In this document: piece by piece, positions 42,877 through 52,951 of the stretch
Numbering within the stretch: the stretch's first letter is position 1
Layout: each line of letters starts with the position of its first letter
NCBI RefSeq assembly: GCF_014635685.1
Contig: NZ_BMDH01000001.1
Span: forward strand, 186,001 to 250,000
Origin: Galliscardovia ingluviei
GTDB taxonomy: Bacteria > Actinomycetota > Actinomycetes > Actinomycetales > Bifidobacteriaceae
Reading direction: 5' to 3'
Length of the DNA stretch: 64,000 nucleotides
The notes under the pieces: model-generated
Databases searched by the model: none
What the model was told of the DNA's origin: nothing
The model's input: the letters and a program-made list of their open reading frames with translations, nothing else
Translations under genes and position numbers: made by a program

Positions 42877-45504
42877 ATGGACACAGAACAATCGTTGCCA
42901 CAAGTAGCCACAATTGGTCTCACCTCGGCGCAAGTACAAGAAAAAGTACGAGCAGGTCAAAGCAATATTGTGCAAAATCGTTCCACGCGCACACTCGGGC
43001 AAATTATTACAGCGAATGTATTCACCTTATTTAATGGCATTGTGCTCACTGCGATGGTGCTAGTACTACTGACCGGTCAGTGGAAAGACTCCGTATTTGG
43101 ATTCGTTATTATTATCAACACGGGAATTGGCATTATTACTGAGCTTAAAGCCAAGCGCACTCTGGATAAACTCGCTATTTTAGTGGCTGCACAATATACT
43201 GTGCGACGGGATGGTCATGATATCGAAGTTGCCAGTGAAGATATCGTACTTGGCGATACTCTGTGGATTCGTGCAGGGCAGCAGGTTCCAGCTGATACGC
43301 GCATTGAACAAACCTGGGGGTTAGAGCTGGATGAATCCATGCTCACTGGTGAATCAAATACTATTCGTAAAGGTGTAGGAGATATTGCTCACTCCGGTTC
43401 AACAGCAGTGTCTGGATTAGCTATAGGTACAGTTCATGCGGTTGGAGAGCATAGTTATGCAGCAAAACTTACTGCACAAGCAAAGGTATATCAGCGTACA
43501 CATTCTGATCTGGTAACCGGAATCAATACCATCTTAAAGTGGATGACGGTAGTAGTGGTTCCATTATGCGCGTTGCTGGTATGGACACAGATTCGTACGG
43601 TTGGCGGTTGGGATATTGCCATACAAACTGGCGCTTGGAAGCAGGCAGTAGTCTCTTCGGTTGCTGGTGTCGTTGGAATGATTCCAGAAGGTCTGGTTTT
43701 ACTGACATCACTTAATTTTGCTGTTGCTGCCATGCGTCTTGCCCGTCATAATACGCTGGTTCAAGAATTAGAAGCAGTAGAAACGCTCGCGCGTGTAGAT
43801 GCGCTGAATCTTGATAAAACAGGTACGCTTACGGATGGTGGTATTGCATTAGAACGTGTGACACTGCTTGACGATGTATCGCTTAATGCAACCGAACTTT
43901 CAAAACATGGTGCACAACAAAATAGTGAACATAGTGCTTTTAGTACCTATAGTGCAAGCCAAGTTTACCAAGTATTATTTGATATCAGTAATGAGGGGCA
44001 GCCCAATAGTACAGCGCAAGCGCTACTCGCTTCGCTCCGTGAGCAAGGCTATGCGGGGCGCGAACCATTGGCTCGAATTCCATTTTCTTCTGCGCGAAAG
44101 TGGAGTGCGATTATTACCGATGCAGTTATGCAAAACGAGCCAAAGAGTCCCGTGCTATGGATTATGGGAGCTCCTGAAGTTGTGCTTGCACAGGAGGCTG
44201 AGCGATATCAAGCACTATTAGCACAAGTTGGTAGTCTTGCCGATGCAGGTTCACGTGTGCTTATTCTTGCAGCAGTGCCATTGCAACAGCTCAATCAGCA
44301 CCAACAGCAGCAGGATGCAGCGCAAGATACTTCACAAAATAATGCTACTCAAGATAATGCGATGCGCCATACAATAGATGCATTCGTAGATCAGCCATCA
44401 TTACCTGCGCAGATCACGCCTATTGCGCTGGTAACATGTGCAGAGCGTATTCGTGAAGATGCCAAAGACACGCTTGCATGGTTTAGAGAGCAAGGTGTGC
44501 GATGCCGTGTTATTTCTGGTGATAATCCACGTACAGTAGCAGCCATTGCTCGAAAAGTTGCTTTAACAGGTGAGCGTGAACCCATTGCCATGGATGCGCG
44601 AGAACTTCCAGATGTCCAAAATATTGAGGCACTTGCTGAAGTATTAGAACATGTTGATGTGTTAGGGCGTGTGCTGCCTGAACAAAAACGCGCTATAGTG
44701 CAAGCCTTACATTCGCGAGGATCGGTTGTTGCAATGACCGGCGATGGCGTTAATGACGCATTGGCATTAAAAGAGGCTGACCTAGGTATTGCTATGGGCA
44801 ATGCTGCGCCCGCCACCAAAGCCGTGGCACAAGTTGTGCTTGTCGATTCACTGTTCTCACATATGCCTGATGTTGTTGCACGAGGCAGGCAAGTGATGGC
44901 CAATATGGAACGCGTGGCAAGCCTATTCTTAGTAAAAACCGTGTATTCTGCGCTGATTTCCTTAGCTATGGTATTGCTGCAATTACCATTTCCGTACTTA
45001 CCACGGCATATTACCTATGTTGGCGCATTAACCATCGGCATGCCTGCATTTATTCTGGCACTTGCTCCAAATACAAGGCGTTACATCCCAGGATTCTTGG
45101 GGAGAGTTATTCGCTTTGCACTCCCGGGAGGTATAGCGATTGCTATAAGCATTGTACTTACAACGCTAATTGTGCCACAGGTACTTGGTCTTGATGTCTT
45201 TACTGCAGGTGATTTAGCACAGTTGCGCTCGCTATGTGCCATAATTTTATTTGCTCTTGGTGTGCTCGTATTAGCACGAGTGGCACGACCGTTGCGTTCT
45301 TGGCGAGGTTGGCTGGTTCTCGCATTTGCGCTTGCTGGAGTAATTGGCGTGTGTATTCCGTTTATTGCCAGGTTCTTTGCTTTTATTCCTCCAACAGGTT
45401 CTGCAATGTGGGTGGCTATAGCATGTACGGGGTGCGCATTCGGAATTTTTGCGTTATGCATGTGGGTATTCCACAAATTGGGCGGATTGTCTCATACTAA
45501 GTGA
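42877..45504 (+). CDS. Cation-transporting P-type ATPase, CtpE-like
   Basis: 875 residues from ATG 42877 (GGGGGTG upstream; an alternative ATG at 42853 adds 8). About ten membrane helices. It has the MIPEGLVLLTSLNFAVA segment in M4, actuator TGES, phosphorylation DKTGTLT and hinge TGDGVNDALALKEADLGIAMG. The M4 motif and length match the actinobacterial CtpE group, described as Ca2+ importers in mycobacteria. There is no metal-binding Cys motif. A Gln/Asn-rich insertion (about residues 470-505, HQQQQDAAQD) is unusual for the nucleotide-binding domain. Host-like codon use; acnA follows. Confidence 0.88.
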   Translation: MDTEQSLPQVATIGLTSAQVQEKVRAGQSNIVQNRSTRTLGQIITANVFTLFNGIVLTAMVLVLLTGQWKDSVFGFVIIINTGIGIITELKAKRTLDKLAILVAAQYTVRRDGHDIEVASEDIVLGDTLWIRAGQQVPADTRIEQTWGLELDESMLTGESNTIRKGVGDIAHSGSTAVSGLAIGTVHAVGEHSYAAKLTAQAKVYQRTHSDLVTGINTILKWMTVVVVPLCALLVWTQIRTVGGWDIAIQTGAWKQAVVSSVAGVVGMIPEGLVLLTSLNFAVAAMRLARHNTLVQELEAVETLARVDALNLDKTGTLTDGGIALERVTLLDDVSLNATELSKHGAQQNSEHSAFSTYSASQVYQVLFDISNEGQPNSTAQALLASLREQGYAGREPLARIPFSSARKWSAIITDAVMQNEPKSPVLWIMGAPEVVLAQEAERYQALLAQVGSLADAGSRVLILAAVPLQQLNQHQQQQDAAQDTSQNNATQDNAMRHTIDAFVDQPSLPAQITPIALVTCAERIREDAKDTLAWFREQGVRCRVISGDNPRTVAAIARKVALTGEREPIAMDARELPDVQNIEALAEVLEHVDVLGRVLPEQKRAIVQALHSRGSVVAMTGDGVNDALALKEADLGIAMGNAAPATKAVAQVVLVDSLFSHMPDVVARGRQVMANMERVASLFLVKTVYSALISLAMVLLQLPFPYLPRHITYVGALTIGMPAFILALAPNTRRYIPGFLGRVIRFALPGGIAIAISIVLTTLIVPQVLGLDVFTAGDLAQLRSLCAIILFALGVLVLARVARPLRSWRGWLVLAFALAGVIGVCIPFIARFFAFIPPTGSAMWVAIACTGCAFGIFALCMWVFHKLGGLSHTK

Positions 45505-45581
45505 AAACACGCTAGAAATATAAATACGCTATACCTTGGTAGTGTCCAATTTCTGATGCGCTTTCGCAGACAGGAGGCAAG

Positions 45582-48284
45582 ATGAGCCTACTCGATTCTT
45601 CATTAGCCACGCTGCATATTGGTGAACAAACCTATGACTATGTTGATATTGCGCAATTTGAGCAAATTCAACATTTACCATATGCGCTTAAAGTTCTTGT
45701 AGAGAACCTTATTCGCAATATTGATGGCGCAAATATTACAGACCAGCATGTGCATGCGCTCTTGGATTGGAATCCACAGGATATGCCAAGCCACGAAATT
45801 CAATTCACGCCATCGCGCGTGGTAATGCAGGATTTTACTGGTGTGCCATGTGTAGTGGATTTAGCGACTATGCGTGATGCGGTCAGTGATCTTGGTGGTG
45901 ACCCAGAGGTTATTAATCCGCAAGTACCAGCTGATTTGGTTATTGATCACTCTGTACAAATCGATACCTATGGCGTGCCAGGTGCTGTTGCAGCCAATAT
46001 GGATAAAGAGTATGAGCGCAATGGTGAACGTTATCGTTTCTTGCGCTGGGGACAGCAAGCGTTTAAGAATTTCCGTGTAGTGCCTCCTGGAACGGGTATT
46101 ATCCACCAGGTTAATATTGAGTATTTAGCAAGTGTGGTGATGCATAAAGCCCAAGAGCAGCGCCAGCATGAGCTCGCATATTTGGATTCTTGCGTGGGCA
46201 CTGATTCTCATACCACTATGGTTAATGGTTTAGGTGTGCTCGGCTGGGGCGTCGGCGGTATTGAAGCTGAGGCAGCAATGCTGGGGCAGCCTATTTCTAT
46301 GCTAGTGCCGCGGGTAGTAGGTTTTAAACTTAAGGGCAGTATTCCACAAGGGGTTACTGCTACTGATGTGGTATTAACTATTACTGATATGCTGCGTAAG
46401 CATGGTGTGGTTGGCAAGTTCGTAGAATTCTACGGAGATGGCGTAGCTTCAGTGCCACTGGCGAACCGTGCCACCATTGGTAATATGAGCCCTGAGTTTG
46501 GTTCAACATGCGCTATTTTCCCAATTGATGAAGTAACGCTTGACTATTTGCGTTTAACTGGTCGTAGCGAACAGCAGGTAGCGCTAGTTGAAGCCTATGC
46601 TAAAGCTAATAAGTTATGGCATGATACTGCTGCTCCAGATTATGTTGAGCCTCAATATAGTGAGTATTTGGAACTTGATCTATCTACAGTAGTGCCTTCT
46701 ATTGCTGGTCCTAAGCGCCCGCAAGACCGCATTGTACTGAGTGATGCGAAGCATACGTTTGAGCAAACTTTGCCGGACTATCTCACGGATGCCACTGATA
46801 AGCAGCCTGTGGAGGTTTCTACTGATTTTAGGGGCGATTTTGCTTTAGAAAACGGCAATGTTGCTATTGCTTCTATTACCAGCTGTACTAATACTTCTAA
46901 TCCATCGGTGATGATGGCAGCTGGATTATTAGCACGTAATGCTGTTGCAAAGGGCTTGAAACCTAAGCCATGGGTAAAAACTTCTTTGGCGCCTGGTTCA
47001 CAAGTAGTTGCTGACTATTTGCGCAAGGCAGGGTTGCAAGATGATCTTGATGCATTAGGCTATGAGTTGGTTGGCTTTGGATGTACTACGTGCATTGGTA
47101 ATTCAGGACCATTGCTGCCAGAGATTTCTCAAGCGATTAACGAGCACGATTTAGCTGTTACCGCAGTATTGTCAGGTAATCGCAATTTTGAAGGTCGAAT
47201 TTCTCCAGATGTGAAGATGAACTATCTGGCATCGCCTCCTTTAGTTATTGCGTACGCTTTGGCTGGCACTATGGATTTTGATTTTGAAAACCAGCCACTT
47301 GGTACCGATCAGGATGGCAATGACGTGTATTTGCGCGATATTTGGCCTTCTAATGAAGAAATCGACCGTATTGTTGCTGATACGGTTAGCCAGGATATGT
47401 TTGTTAATGATTATGCTTCTGTTTTTGACGGTGATGAGCATTGGCGTGCGCTTGATGTGCCTCAAGGTGAGCGATTCGCTTGGGATGCTGATTCTACATA
47501 TGTGCGCAAGCAAACATTCTTCGATGGCATGAGTGCCCAGCCTGATCCAGTAACGGATATTCATGATGCGCGAGTACTCGCATTATTGGCAGATTCTGTT
47601 ACCACTGATCATATTTCTCCTGCTGGTGCGTTTGCGGCATCAAGTCCTGCCGGTCAGTATTTAACTGAGCGTGGGGTAGCACAGCGTGACTTTAATTCCT
47701 ATGGTTCACGCCGTGGTAATCATGAGATTATGGTGCGTGGCACATTCGCCAATATTCGCCTGCGCAATCAACTATTAGCCTCCGTGGGGCAAGAAGTGGT
47801 TGCAGGCGGATACACCTATAATTTTATTACTGGTGAGCGCTCTACTATTTTTGATGCTGCGCAAGATTATCGTAATGCTGGCATTCCTTTAGTGGTGCTG
47901 GCTGGTAAAGAATACGGTACTGGCTCTTCGCGCGATTGGGCGGCTAAGGGTACGCTGATGCTTGGTGTTCGTGCAGTACTTGCGCAGAGTTTTGAGCGTA
48001 TTCATCGATCGAATTTAATCGGTATGGGTGTGCTTCCTTTGCAATTGCCAGAAGGTGAAAGTGCTGCAAGTCTTGGCTTGAATGGTACTGAAGTCTTTGA
48101 TATTGAAGGCATTACTGCGCTCAATACTGGTGATATTCCGCAAACGGTGGCTGTTCGTGCTACGCGTGGTGATGGTTCAACGGTGAATTTTGACGCAGTA
48201 GTACGTATTGATACGCCGGGTGAAGCTGAGTACTATCGCCATGGCGGCATTTTGCAGTATGTATTACGTAATTTGATGAAGTAA
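45582..48284 (+). CDS. acnA: Aconitate hydratase
   Basis: 4Fe-4S enzyme that isomerises citrate and isocitrate; in bifidobacteria it is part of an incomplete citric acid cycle that feeds glutamate synthesis. 900 residues. Cluster ligands lie in [14 protein letters not shown] (about 430) and [13 protein letters not shown] (about 500). Early signature [21 protein letters not shown]; the swivel domain has [12 protein letters not shown] and [16 protein letters not shown] 45582 has AGGAGG. It ends in a strong hairpin. No citrate synthase or isocitrate dehydrogenase lies next to it. Confidence 0.97.
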   Translation: MSLLDSSLATLHIGEQTYDYVDIAQFEQIQHLPYALKVLVENLIRNIDGANITDQHVHALLDWNPQDMPSHEIQFTPSRVVMQDFTGVPCVVDLATMRDAVSDLGGDPEVINPQVPADLVIDHSVQIDTYGVPGAVAANMDKEYERNGERYRFLRWGQQAFKNFRVVPPGTGIIHQVNIEYLASVVMHKAQEQRQHELAYLDSCVGTDSHTTMVNGLGVLGWGVGGIEAEAAMLGQPISMLVPRVVGFKLKGSIPQGVTATDVVLTITDMLRKHGVVGKFVEFYGDGVASVPLANRATIGNMSPEFGSTCAIFPIDEVTLDYLRLTGRSEQQVALVEAYAKANKLWHDTAAPDYVEPQYSEYLELDLSTVVPSIAGPKRPQDRIVLSDAKHTFEQTLPDYLTDATDKQPVEVSTDFRGDFALENGNVAIASITSCTNTSNPSVMMAAGLLARNAVAKGLKPKPWVKTSLAPGSQVVADYLRKAGLQDDLDALGYELVGFGCTTCIGNSGPLLPEISQAINEHDLAVTAVLSGNRNFEGRISPDVKMNYLASPPLVIAYALAGTMDFDFENQPLGTDQDGNDVYLRDIWPSNEEIDRIVADTVSQDMFVNDYASVFDGDEHWRALDVPQGERFAWDADSTYVRKQTFFDGMSAQPDPVTDIHDARVLALLADSVTTDHISPAGAFAASSPAGQYLTERGVAQRDFNSYGSRRGNHEIMVRGTFANIRLRNQLLASVGQEVVAGGYTYNFITGERSTIFDAAQDYRNAGIPLVVLAGKEYGTGSSRDWAAKGTLMLGVRAVLAQSFERIHRSNLIGMGVLPLQLPEGESAASLGLNGTEVFDIEGITALNTGDIPQTVAVRATRGDGSTVNFDAVVRIDTPGEAEYYRHGGILQYVLRNLMK

Positions 48285-48316
48285 TACTTGCCATGATAAT
48301 GCTATAGATAATGAGG

Positions 48317-48364
48317 CACCTCGTTATCTGTTACTGAATAAGTAATGGGTAACGGGGTGTTTTG
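48317..48364 (+). terminator. acnA terminator
   Basis: CACCTCGTTA / TAACGGGGTG (10 bp, one G-U) enclosing a smaller hairpin, then TTTTG. Confidence 0.8.
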
Positions 48365-48379
48365 TATATATACGATATG

Positions 48380-48410
48380 CAAAAGCTCCCTGCAAATTTG
48401 CAAGGAGCTT
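48380..48410 (-). terminator. Terminator of the BI-1-like gene
   Basis: AAGCTCC / GGAGCTT around TGCAAATTTGCA-type inner pairs. On the minus strand it is followed by TTTTGC. Confidence 0.8.
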
Positions 48411-48462
48411 GTGGCGATGAGTATCACATGCTGTTTAGCAGTGCTGCTTTGAAATAAGCAGT

Positions 48463-49374
48463 TTAGCGTTCGCTACCAACTAAGCGCAGCACATACATAA
48501 ACATGTTAATAAAATCAAGATAGAGATTTAATGCGCATAGGATAGATACGCGCTTCATCATCGTAGTATCACCTGCATATTGCTGGAATAATGCACGAGT
48601 GCTTTGTGCATCATAGGCGGTAAGACCTGCAAAGAGCAGAATACCGATACCAGTAAAGAGCATCGTACCCAAAGCGCCAGGGGCTACAAACATCAAAATA
48701 ACTTGTGCCACAACAAACACAATCAGCGCAGTCAGCAAGATAGGACCAGCTTTAAGCATATCAATTTTTGTGGTAAGCGCCAGCATAGTCAGGCATAGGA
48801 AGAATCCTGCAGTAAGTGCTAATGCCAATACAATACTACCGAGACTATAGACAGCAAAAATTGAGCTTAATGTCAAGCCCATAAGCGCTGCATACACATA
48901 AAACAGTACGCGTGCAGTGCTTGGATTCATACTCATTACTTTGGCGCCAAGAGCAATAGCAAGTGCTACTTGTGCAATAGCTAAACCAATCCAACCAAAT
49001 GCACCAGTAGCGGAAAGAATGGTATAGAGTAACCCTGTAGCTTGGCTCATAAGAGCAACTAGCGCGCTAATTGCAATACCAATAGTCATTTCTCCATAGG
49101 CGCGTGCTGTGGAAATTTGCGTGGCGCGGAAAATAGTATCGCTACTACTGACCGCTGTTGCATCCATGACGGTTGGACCGCCTTGCGCAGTGGGATTGAC
49201 ATATTGCTGGTTAAATTGTTGCTGCCCGTATGATTGCCCGTATGGCATTTGCGTATTTGGTTGCCCGTATTGTGGTTGCGCTTGCTGAGCATACTGTTGC
49301 TGAGCGTATTGCCCGTATTGTGGCTGACCGTTAGGCTGTCCGTATGGAGACTGCGGACGAGAATTATAATTCAT
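48463..49374 (-). CDS. Bax inhibitor-1/YccA-family membrane protein with a Gln/Tyr-rich N-terminus
   Basis: 303 residues. The first 75 are a low-complexity Gln/Tyr/Pro/Gly segment with repeated QPQYGQ and QQYAQQ units. The BI-1 fold follows (about 90-300) with seven hydrophobic helices, including VALMSQATGLLYTIL, MGLTLSSIFAVY and the C-terminal ALNLYLDFINMFMYVLRL. Relatives conduct Ca2+ or modulate membrane stress. The actinobacterial subfamily often has such disordered N-termini. Single gene, own terminator. Confidence 0.9.
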   Translation of the reverse strand: MNYNSRPQSPYGQPNGQPQYGQYAQQQYAQQAQPQYGQPNTQMPYGQSYGQQQFNQQYVNPTAQGGPTVMDATAVSSSDTIFRATQISTARAYGEMTIGIAISALVALMSQATGLLYTILSATGAFGWIGLAIAQVALAIALGAKVMSMNPSTARVLFYVYAALMGLTLSSIFAVYSLGSIVLALALTAGFFLCLTMLALTTKIDMLKAGPILLTALIVFVVAQVILMFVAPGALGTMLFTGIGILLFAGLTAYDAQSTRALFQQYAGDTTMMKRVSILCALNLYLDFINMFMYVLRLVGSER

Positions 49375-49465
49375 AGTTCCTCACTTCACATCGCTTTAAC
49401 ACTAGCGTACCTGAAATTGCTGGTGAATATCTGAAAAGCTCATGGAGAAACTGTAAAGCACAAGC

Positions 49466-50182
49466 CTAGCCTAAATCTTGATGAATATGCTGCATGCGCT
49501 GTTCAATATCAGCAAGATCATGAGCGCAATCAAGCAGTTCCTGTGCATGTGCAAGTTTACGCGACTCGTCAATATCATTCTTGTATCGCAACCGATGTTC
49601 CAAACTAGCCCAGTAATCCATAGCAATAGTGCGTAATTGCACTTCTACTGCGGTCAGGCGTGGACCAGTTGATAAAAATACTGGTACTTGAACAATCAGA
49701 TGTAAACTGCGGTAACCATTTGGCTTTGGCTTGGCAATATAGTCTTTTGTACGAAGCACAGTTATATCTGATTGCGCAGCCAAGGTTTGTGCCACATTGT
49801 AGACATCATCAATATAGTTGCAAATTACTCGAATACCGGCAATATCGGTTAATTCATATTCAATAGAATCACAATTTATAGGTAAATGTTTACGCTTGAG
49901 CTTGTCTATCGTCGATTCAATGCTTTTTAAGCGACATTCCATGTGATGAATAGGATTGTGGAAATTGCGCACATGGAATTCTTCATCTAGATTTTCGAGT
50001 TTGGTTGATACTTCACGCATTGCTCCTGAATACACTTGCATCAGTTCGGCATATCGAATAATTTCATCTCCTGAAAAGTATGTGGTGCCCAATACTGCAC
50101 TAATACGTTCAATTGATGCTCGAATCTGAGGAACAGTTAACGTAAAATCATGCTCTAAAATCACATACTCATTGTAGAGCAT
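49466..50182 (-). CDS. Small alarmone synthetase (RelQ-type GTP pyrophosphokinase)
   Basis: 238 residues with only the synthetase domain: substrate loop IEYELTDIAGIRVICNYIDDV (about 110-130), KPKPNGYRSLHLIVQVPV (about 150-170), VEVQLRTIAMDYWASLEHRLRY (about 184-205). No hydrolase, TGS or ACT domain, so it makes (p)ppGpp without degrading it. NFHNPIHHMECRLKSIEST is typical of RelQ/YjbM proteins that form tetramers. Divergent from miaB. No convincing ribosome site at ATG 50182, so initiation may be leaderless. Confidence 0.92.
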   Translation of the reverse strand: MLYNEYVILEHDFTLTVPQIRASIERISAVLGTTYFSGDEIIRYAELMQVYSGAMREVSTKLENLDEEFHVRNFHNPIHHMECRLKSIESTIDKLKRKHLPINCDSIEYELTDIAGIRVICNYIDDVYNVAQTLAAQSDITVLRTKDYIAKPKPNGYRSLHLIVQVPVFLSTGPRLTAVEVQLRTIAMDYWASLEHRLRYKNDIDESRKLAHAQELLDCAHDLADIEQRMQHIHQDLG

Positions 50183-50319
50183 ATGCCGTATGAGAGTGAT
50201 AACCAGTTGCCAGAGTTACATGCTGTGCAGTTGGTCGGCTGTGCAGTTGACTGGCAAAACACAAGTTTTCGGCTTGGCAATGCAAACCGCTAGACTTATC
50301 AATCATGAACGAGGACATG

Positions 50320-51756
50320 ATGACACAAGTTGAGCGTAACCCACAGGCACATGTACAGGGGGATGCTCGAGGCACTGCACGTGGAACATATATGGTGCAT
50401 ACGCTTGGTTGTCAGATGAATGTGCATGATTCTGAGCGTATTGCAGGCATATTGGAAGATCACGGATATAGTGCGGCAACTGAAGCGCAACGCGAGAGTA
50501 AAGACGTTGATGTGATTGTGCTTAATACCTGTGCTGTGCGCGAAAATGCTGCCGAGCGTATGTATGGCACACTCGGACTTTGGGCGCAGTATAAGCGTCG
50601 CAATCCGCATATGCAAATTGCTGTTGGCGGATGCATGGCACAACTTGACCGTGAAAAAATCGCTCAACGTGCACCGTGGGTTGATGCTGTATTTGGTACA
50701 AAAAGTATTGGAGCACTACCACATTTGCTTGATGAAGCGCGACTTAGCGGACAAGCACAGGTTGCAACAGGAACAGCTGGCACTGGTTTTGCTAGCCAGT
50801 TACCGGTATCGCGTGCATCAGATACATCAGCTTGGGTGTCTATTTCTGTAGGATGCAACAATACTTGCACATTTTGTATTGTTCCAGCAACAAGGGGGCG
50901 TGAGCGCGACCGTAGACCTGGAGAAATTCTCGCGGAAATTCGCTCTTGCGTGGCACAAGGTGTTAAAGAAGTAACCTTACTTGGACAGAATGTGAACTCG
51001 TATGGTCGTGGGTATGGTGATCGCACTGCATTTTCAAGATTGCTGCGCGCCTGTGGCGAAATTGAAGGACTGGAGCGCGTGCGGTTTACTTCACCACACC
51101 CAGCAGCGTTTAGTGATGACGTTATTGAAGCGATGGCACAAACGCCGAATGTTATGCACCAACTGCATATGCCACTGCAGTCTGGCTCAGACAAAGTATT
51201 GCGTGCTATGCGACGCTCATATCGGACGAAAAAGTATATGGAAATCTTAAGCAAGGTGCGTGAGGCAATGCCGGATGCGCAAATTACCACTGATATTATT
51301 GTGGGCTTTCCTAGTGAAACAGAGGAGGATTTCCAGCAAACTATGGATCTTGTGCGTCAGGCAAGATTCCAGTCAGCGTATATTTTTGAATACTCGCCAC
51401 GTCCTGGCACTCCTGCTGCTGCAATGGAACAGGTGCCTCAGGAGGTTATTCGCGATCGCTTTAACCGGTTGCATGCGTTGCAAGAGGAGATTACTGCGCA
51501 ATGCATGCATGAGTTCGAGGGTAAAAGCGTTGAAGTATTGATTACCGGTCATGCTGGTAAAAAAGATGAGCAATCGCATCGTGTGACTGGTCGTGAGCGT
51601 ACAGGTGTGCTTGTTCATATTGGCGTACCTGAAGGCTATGCGTTACCGCAGGTTGGTGATGTGGTCACATGTACGGTAACGCGCGGTGCAAAGCATTATC
51701 TGATTGCTGACCCTGATGTGCAAGCTGGACAGGTATATGCAGTACGACACAAGTGA
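50320..51756 (+). CDS. miaB: tRNA-2-methylthio-N6-isopentenyladenosine37 synthase
   Basis: Radical-SAM methylthiotransferase that completes ms2i6A37. N-terminal UPF0004 cysteines in [14 protein letters not shown] and GGCMAQ bind one cluster. The radical SAM motif is [18 protein letters not shown] (about residue 180), and a TRAM domain ends the protein. The start is ambiguous: ATG at 50305, 50317 and 50320 are in frame. GAGG at 50311 best serves 50320. The next gene, miaA, makes its substrate, and their frames overlap. Confidence 0.95.
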   Translation: MTQVERNPQAHVQGDARGTARGTYMVHTLGCQMNVHDSERIAGILEDHGYSAATEAQRESKDVDVIVLNTCAVRENAAERMYGTLGLWAQYKRRNPHMQIAVGGCMAQLDREKIAQRAPWVDAVFGTKSIGALPHLLDEARLSGQAQVATGTAGTGFASQLPVSRASDTSAWVSISVGCNNTCTFCIVPATRGRERDRRPGEILAEIRSCVAQGVKEVTLLGQNVNSYGRGYGDRTAFSRLLRACGEIEGLERVRFTSPHPAAFSDDVIEAMAQTPNVMHQLHMPLQSGSDKVLRAMRRSYRTKKYMEILSKVREAMPDAQITTDIIVGFPSETEEDFQQTMDLVRQARFQSAYIFEYSPRPGTPAAAMEQVPQEVIRDRFNRLHALQEEITAQCMHEFEGKSVEVLITGHAGKKDEQSHRVTGRERTGVLVHIGVPEGYALPQVGDVVTCTVTRGAKHYLIADPDVQAGQVYAVRHK

Positions 51757-52867
51757 TGTGGCAGATGCTCATTCGAATGCGAGTACAGATCCAAATGTGA
51801 GCACGAATATTGGCGCCAACGCAAACTCAGGTTTAGGCTCAAGATCAAACTCAAACGCAGTAGCTGAGAGTAACGATGCGTTTAAGCGCTCGCATCGTGT
51901 AGTATCTATTGTTGGACCTACTGCTTCTGGCAAAACTGGTTTGGGTATTGCATTGGCTCAAGCACTTGAAAAAGCTGGGGAGCGTGCAGAAATTATCAAT
52001 GCTGATGCCTACCAAATGTATCGGTATATGGATATTGGTACAGCAAAAGCAAGTGTCCAAGAGCAGCAGGCTGTTCCTCACCATTTGCTCGATATTATCG
52101 ATCCAAGTGAGACGATGAGCGTTGCATGGTTTCAACAGTTGGCGCGGGATTGTATGAGTACGCTCTATAGTCAGCAGATTCGACCGATTCTTGTCGGCGG
52201 ATCGGGGCTATATGCGCGTGCTGCTGTTGATGCCATATCATTTCCACCAACTGATCCGCAAGTTCGCGCTAGACTTGAGCAGCATGCACAGGAGGTTGGT
52301 GCAGGCGTGCTGTTTCAAGAGCTGGAGCGCAAAGATCCTCAAGCTGCACAACATATGGATGCGAGAAATATGAGGCGAGTAGTGCGGGCGCTTGAAGTGA
52401 TTGAGATTACTGGCGAAGCATTTTCTGCTCATTTGCCGCAATATCGCTATGTTGTACCTTGTGTGCAAATTGGTTTAGATATTCCAAGAGCACTGCTCGA
52501 TCAGCTTGTTGATAAACGCACCCGTGCTATGCGCGAAGCAGGTTTAGTCGATGAAGTGCGCCGTGTGCGCGATCGTTTGGGACAGACTGCAAGTCGTACA
52601 CTAGGATATAGCGAAATTATTAGCTATTTAGATGGGCAAATAAGTCAAGACGAAGCATTTGATCTTATTGCGCAGCATACTAAGCGGCTTGCTCGTAAGC
52701 AAATGGGCTGGTTTGGCAGAGACTCACGTATTCATTGGTTGAATGCGACAAGTGAAACCTTGCTAGAGGATGCGCTGGATATTGTTCGGCGTGCGGATGC
52801 TGGAGAATTTGATGCAGCTGATACTCAGGCACAAGCGGTAGTGCATCATTTAGGACAGATTGAGTAA
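51737..52867 (+). CDS. miaA: tRNA dimethylallyltransferase
   Basis: Transfers dimethylallyl to A37 of tRNAs reading U-initial codons, the step before MiaB. P-loop [11 protein letters not shown] near residue 57. [31 protein letters not shown] and the C-terminal [10 protein letters not shown] are conserved. ATG 51737, 20 bases inside miaB, has AGG upstream. The first 45 residues are an Asn/Ser/Thr-rich leader absent from most MiaA proteins, perhaps because the true start lies later; no good alternative is visible. Confidence 0.94.
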   Translation: MQYDTSDVADAHSNASTDPNVSTNIGANANSGLGSRSNSNAVAESNDAFKRSHRVVSIVGPTASGKTGLGIALAQALEKAGERAEIINADAYQMYRYMDIGTAKASVQEQQAVPHHLLDIIDPSETMSVAWFQQLARDCMSTLYSQQIRPILVGGSGLYARAAVDAISFPPTDPQVRARLEQHAQEVGAGVLFQELERKDPQAAQHMDARNMRRVVRALEVIEITGEAFSAHLPQYRYVVPCVQIGLDIPRALLDQLVDKRTRAMREAGLVDEVRRVRDRLGQTASRTLGYSEIISYLDGQISQDEAFDLIAQHTKRLARKQMGWFGRDSRIHWLNATSETLLEDALDIVRRADAGEFDAADTQAQAVVHHLGQIE

Positions 52868-52951
52868 GCGTACGCAGTTGTTTTTCTGGTAATGCGCTAT
52901 AGTGGGTTGAGCACGAGGTCACATAGGTAGGCAGTAGAGTAGAGAAGCGTT

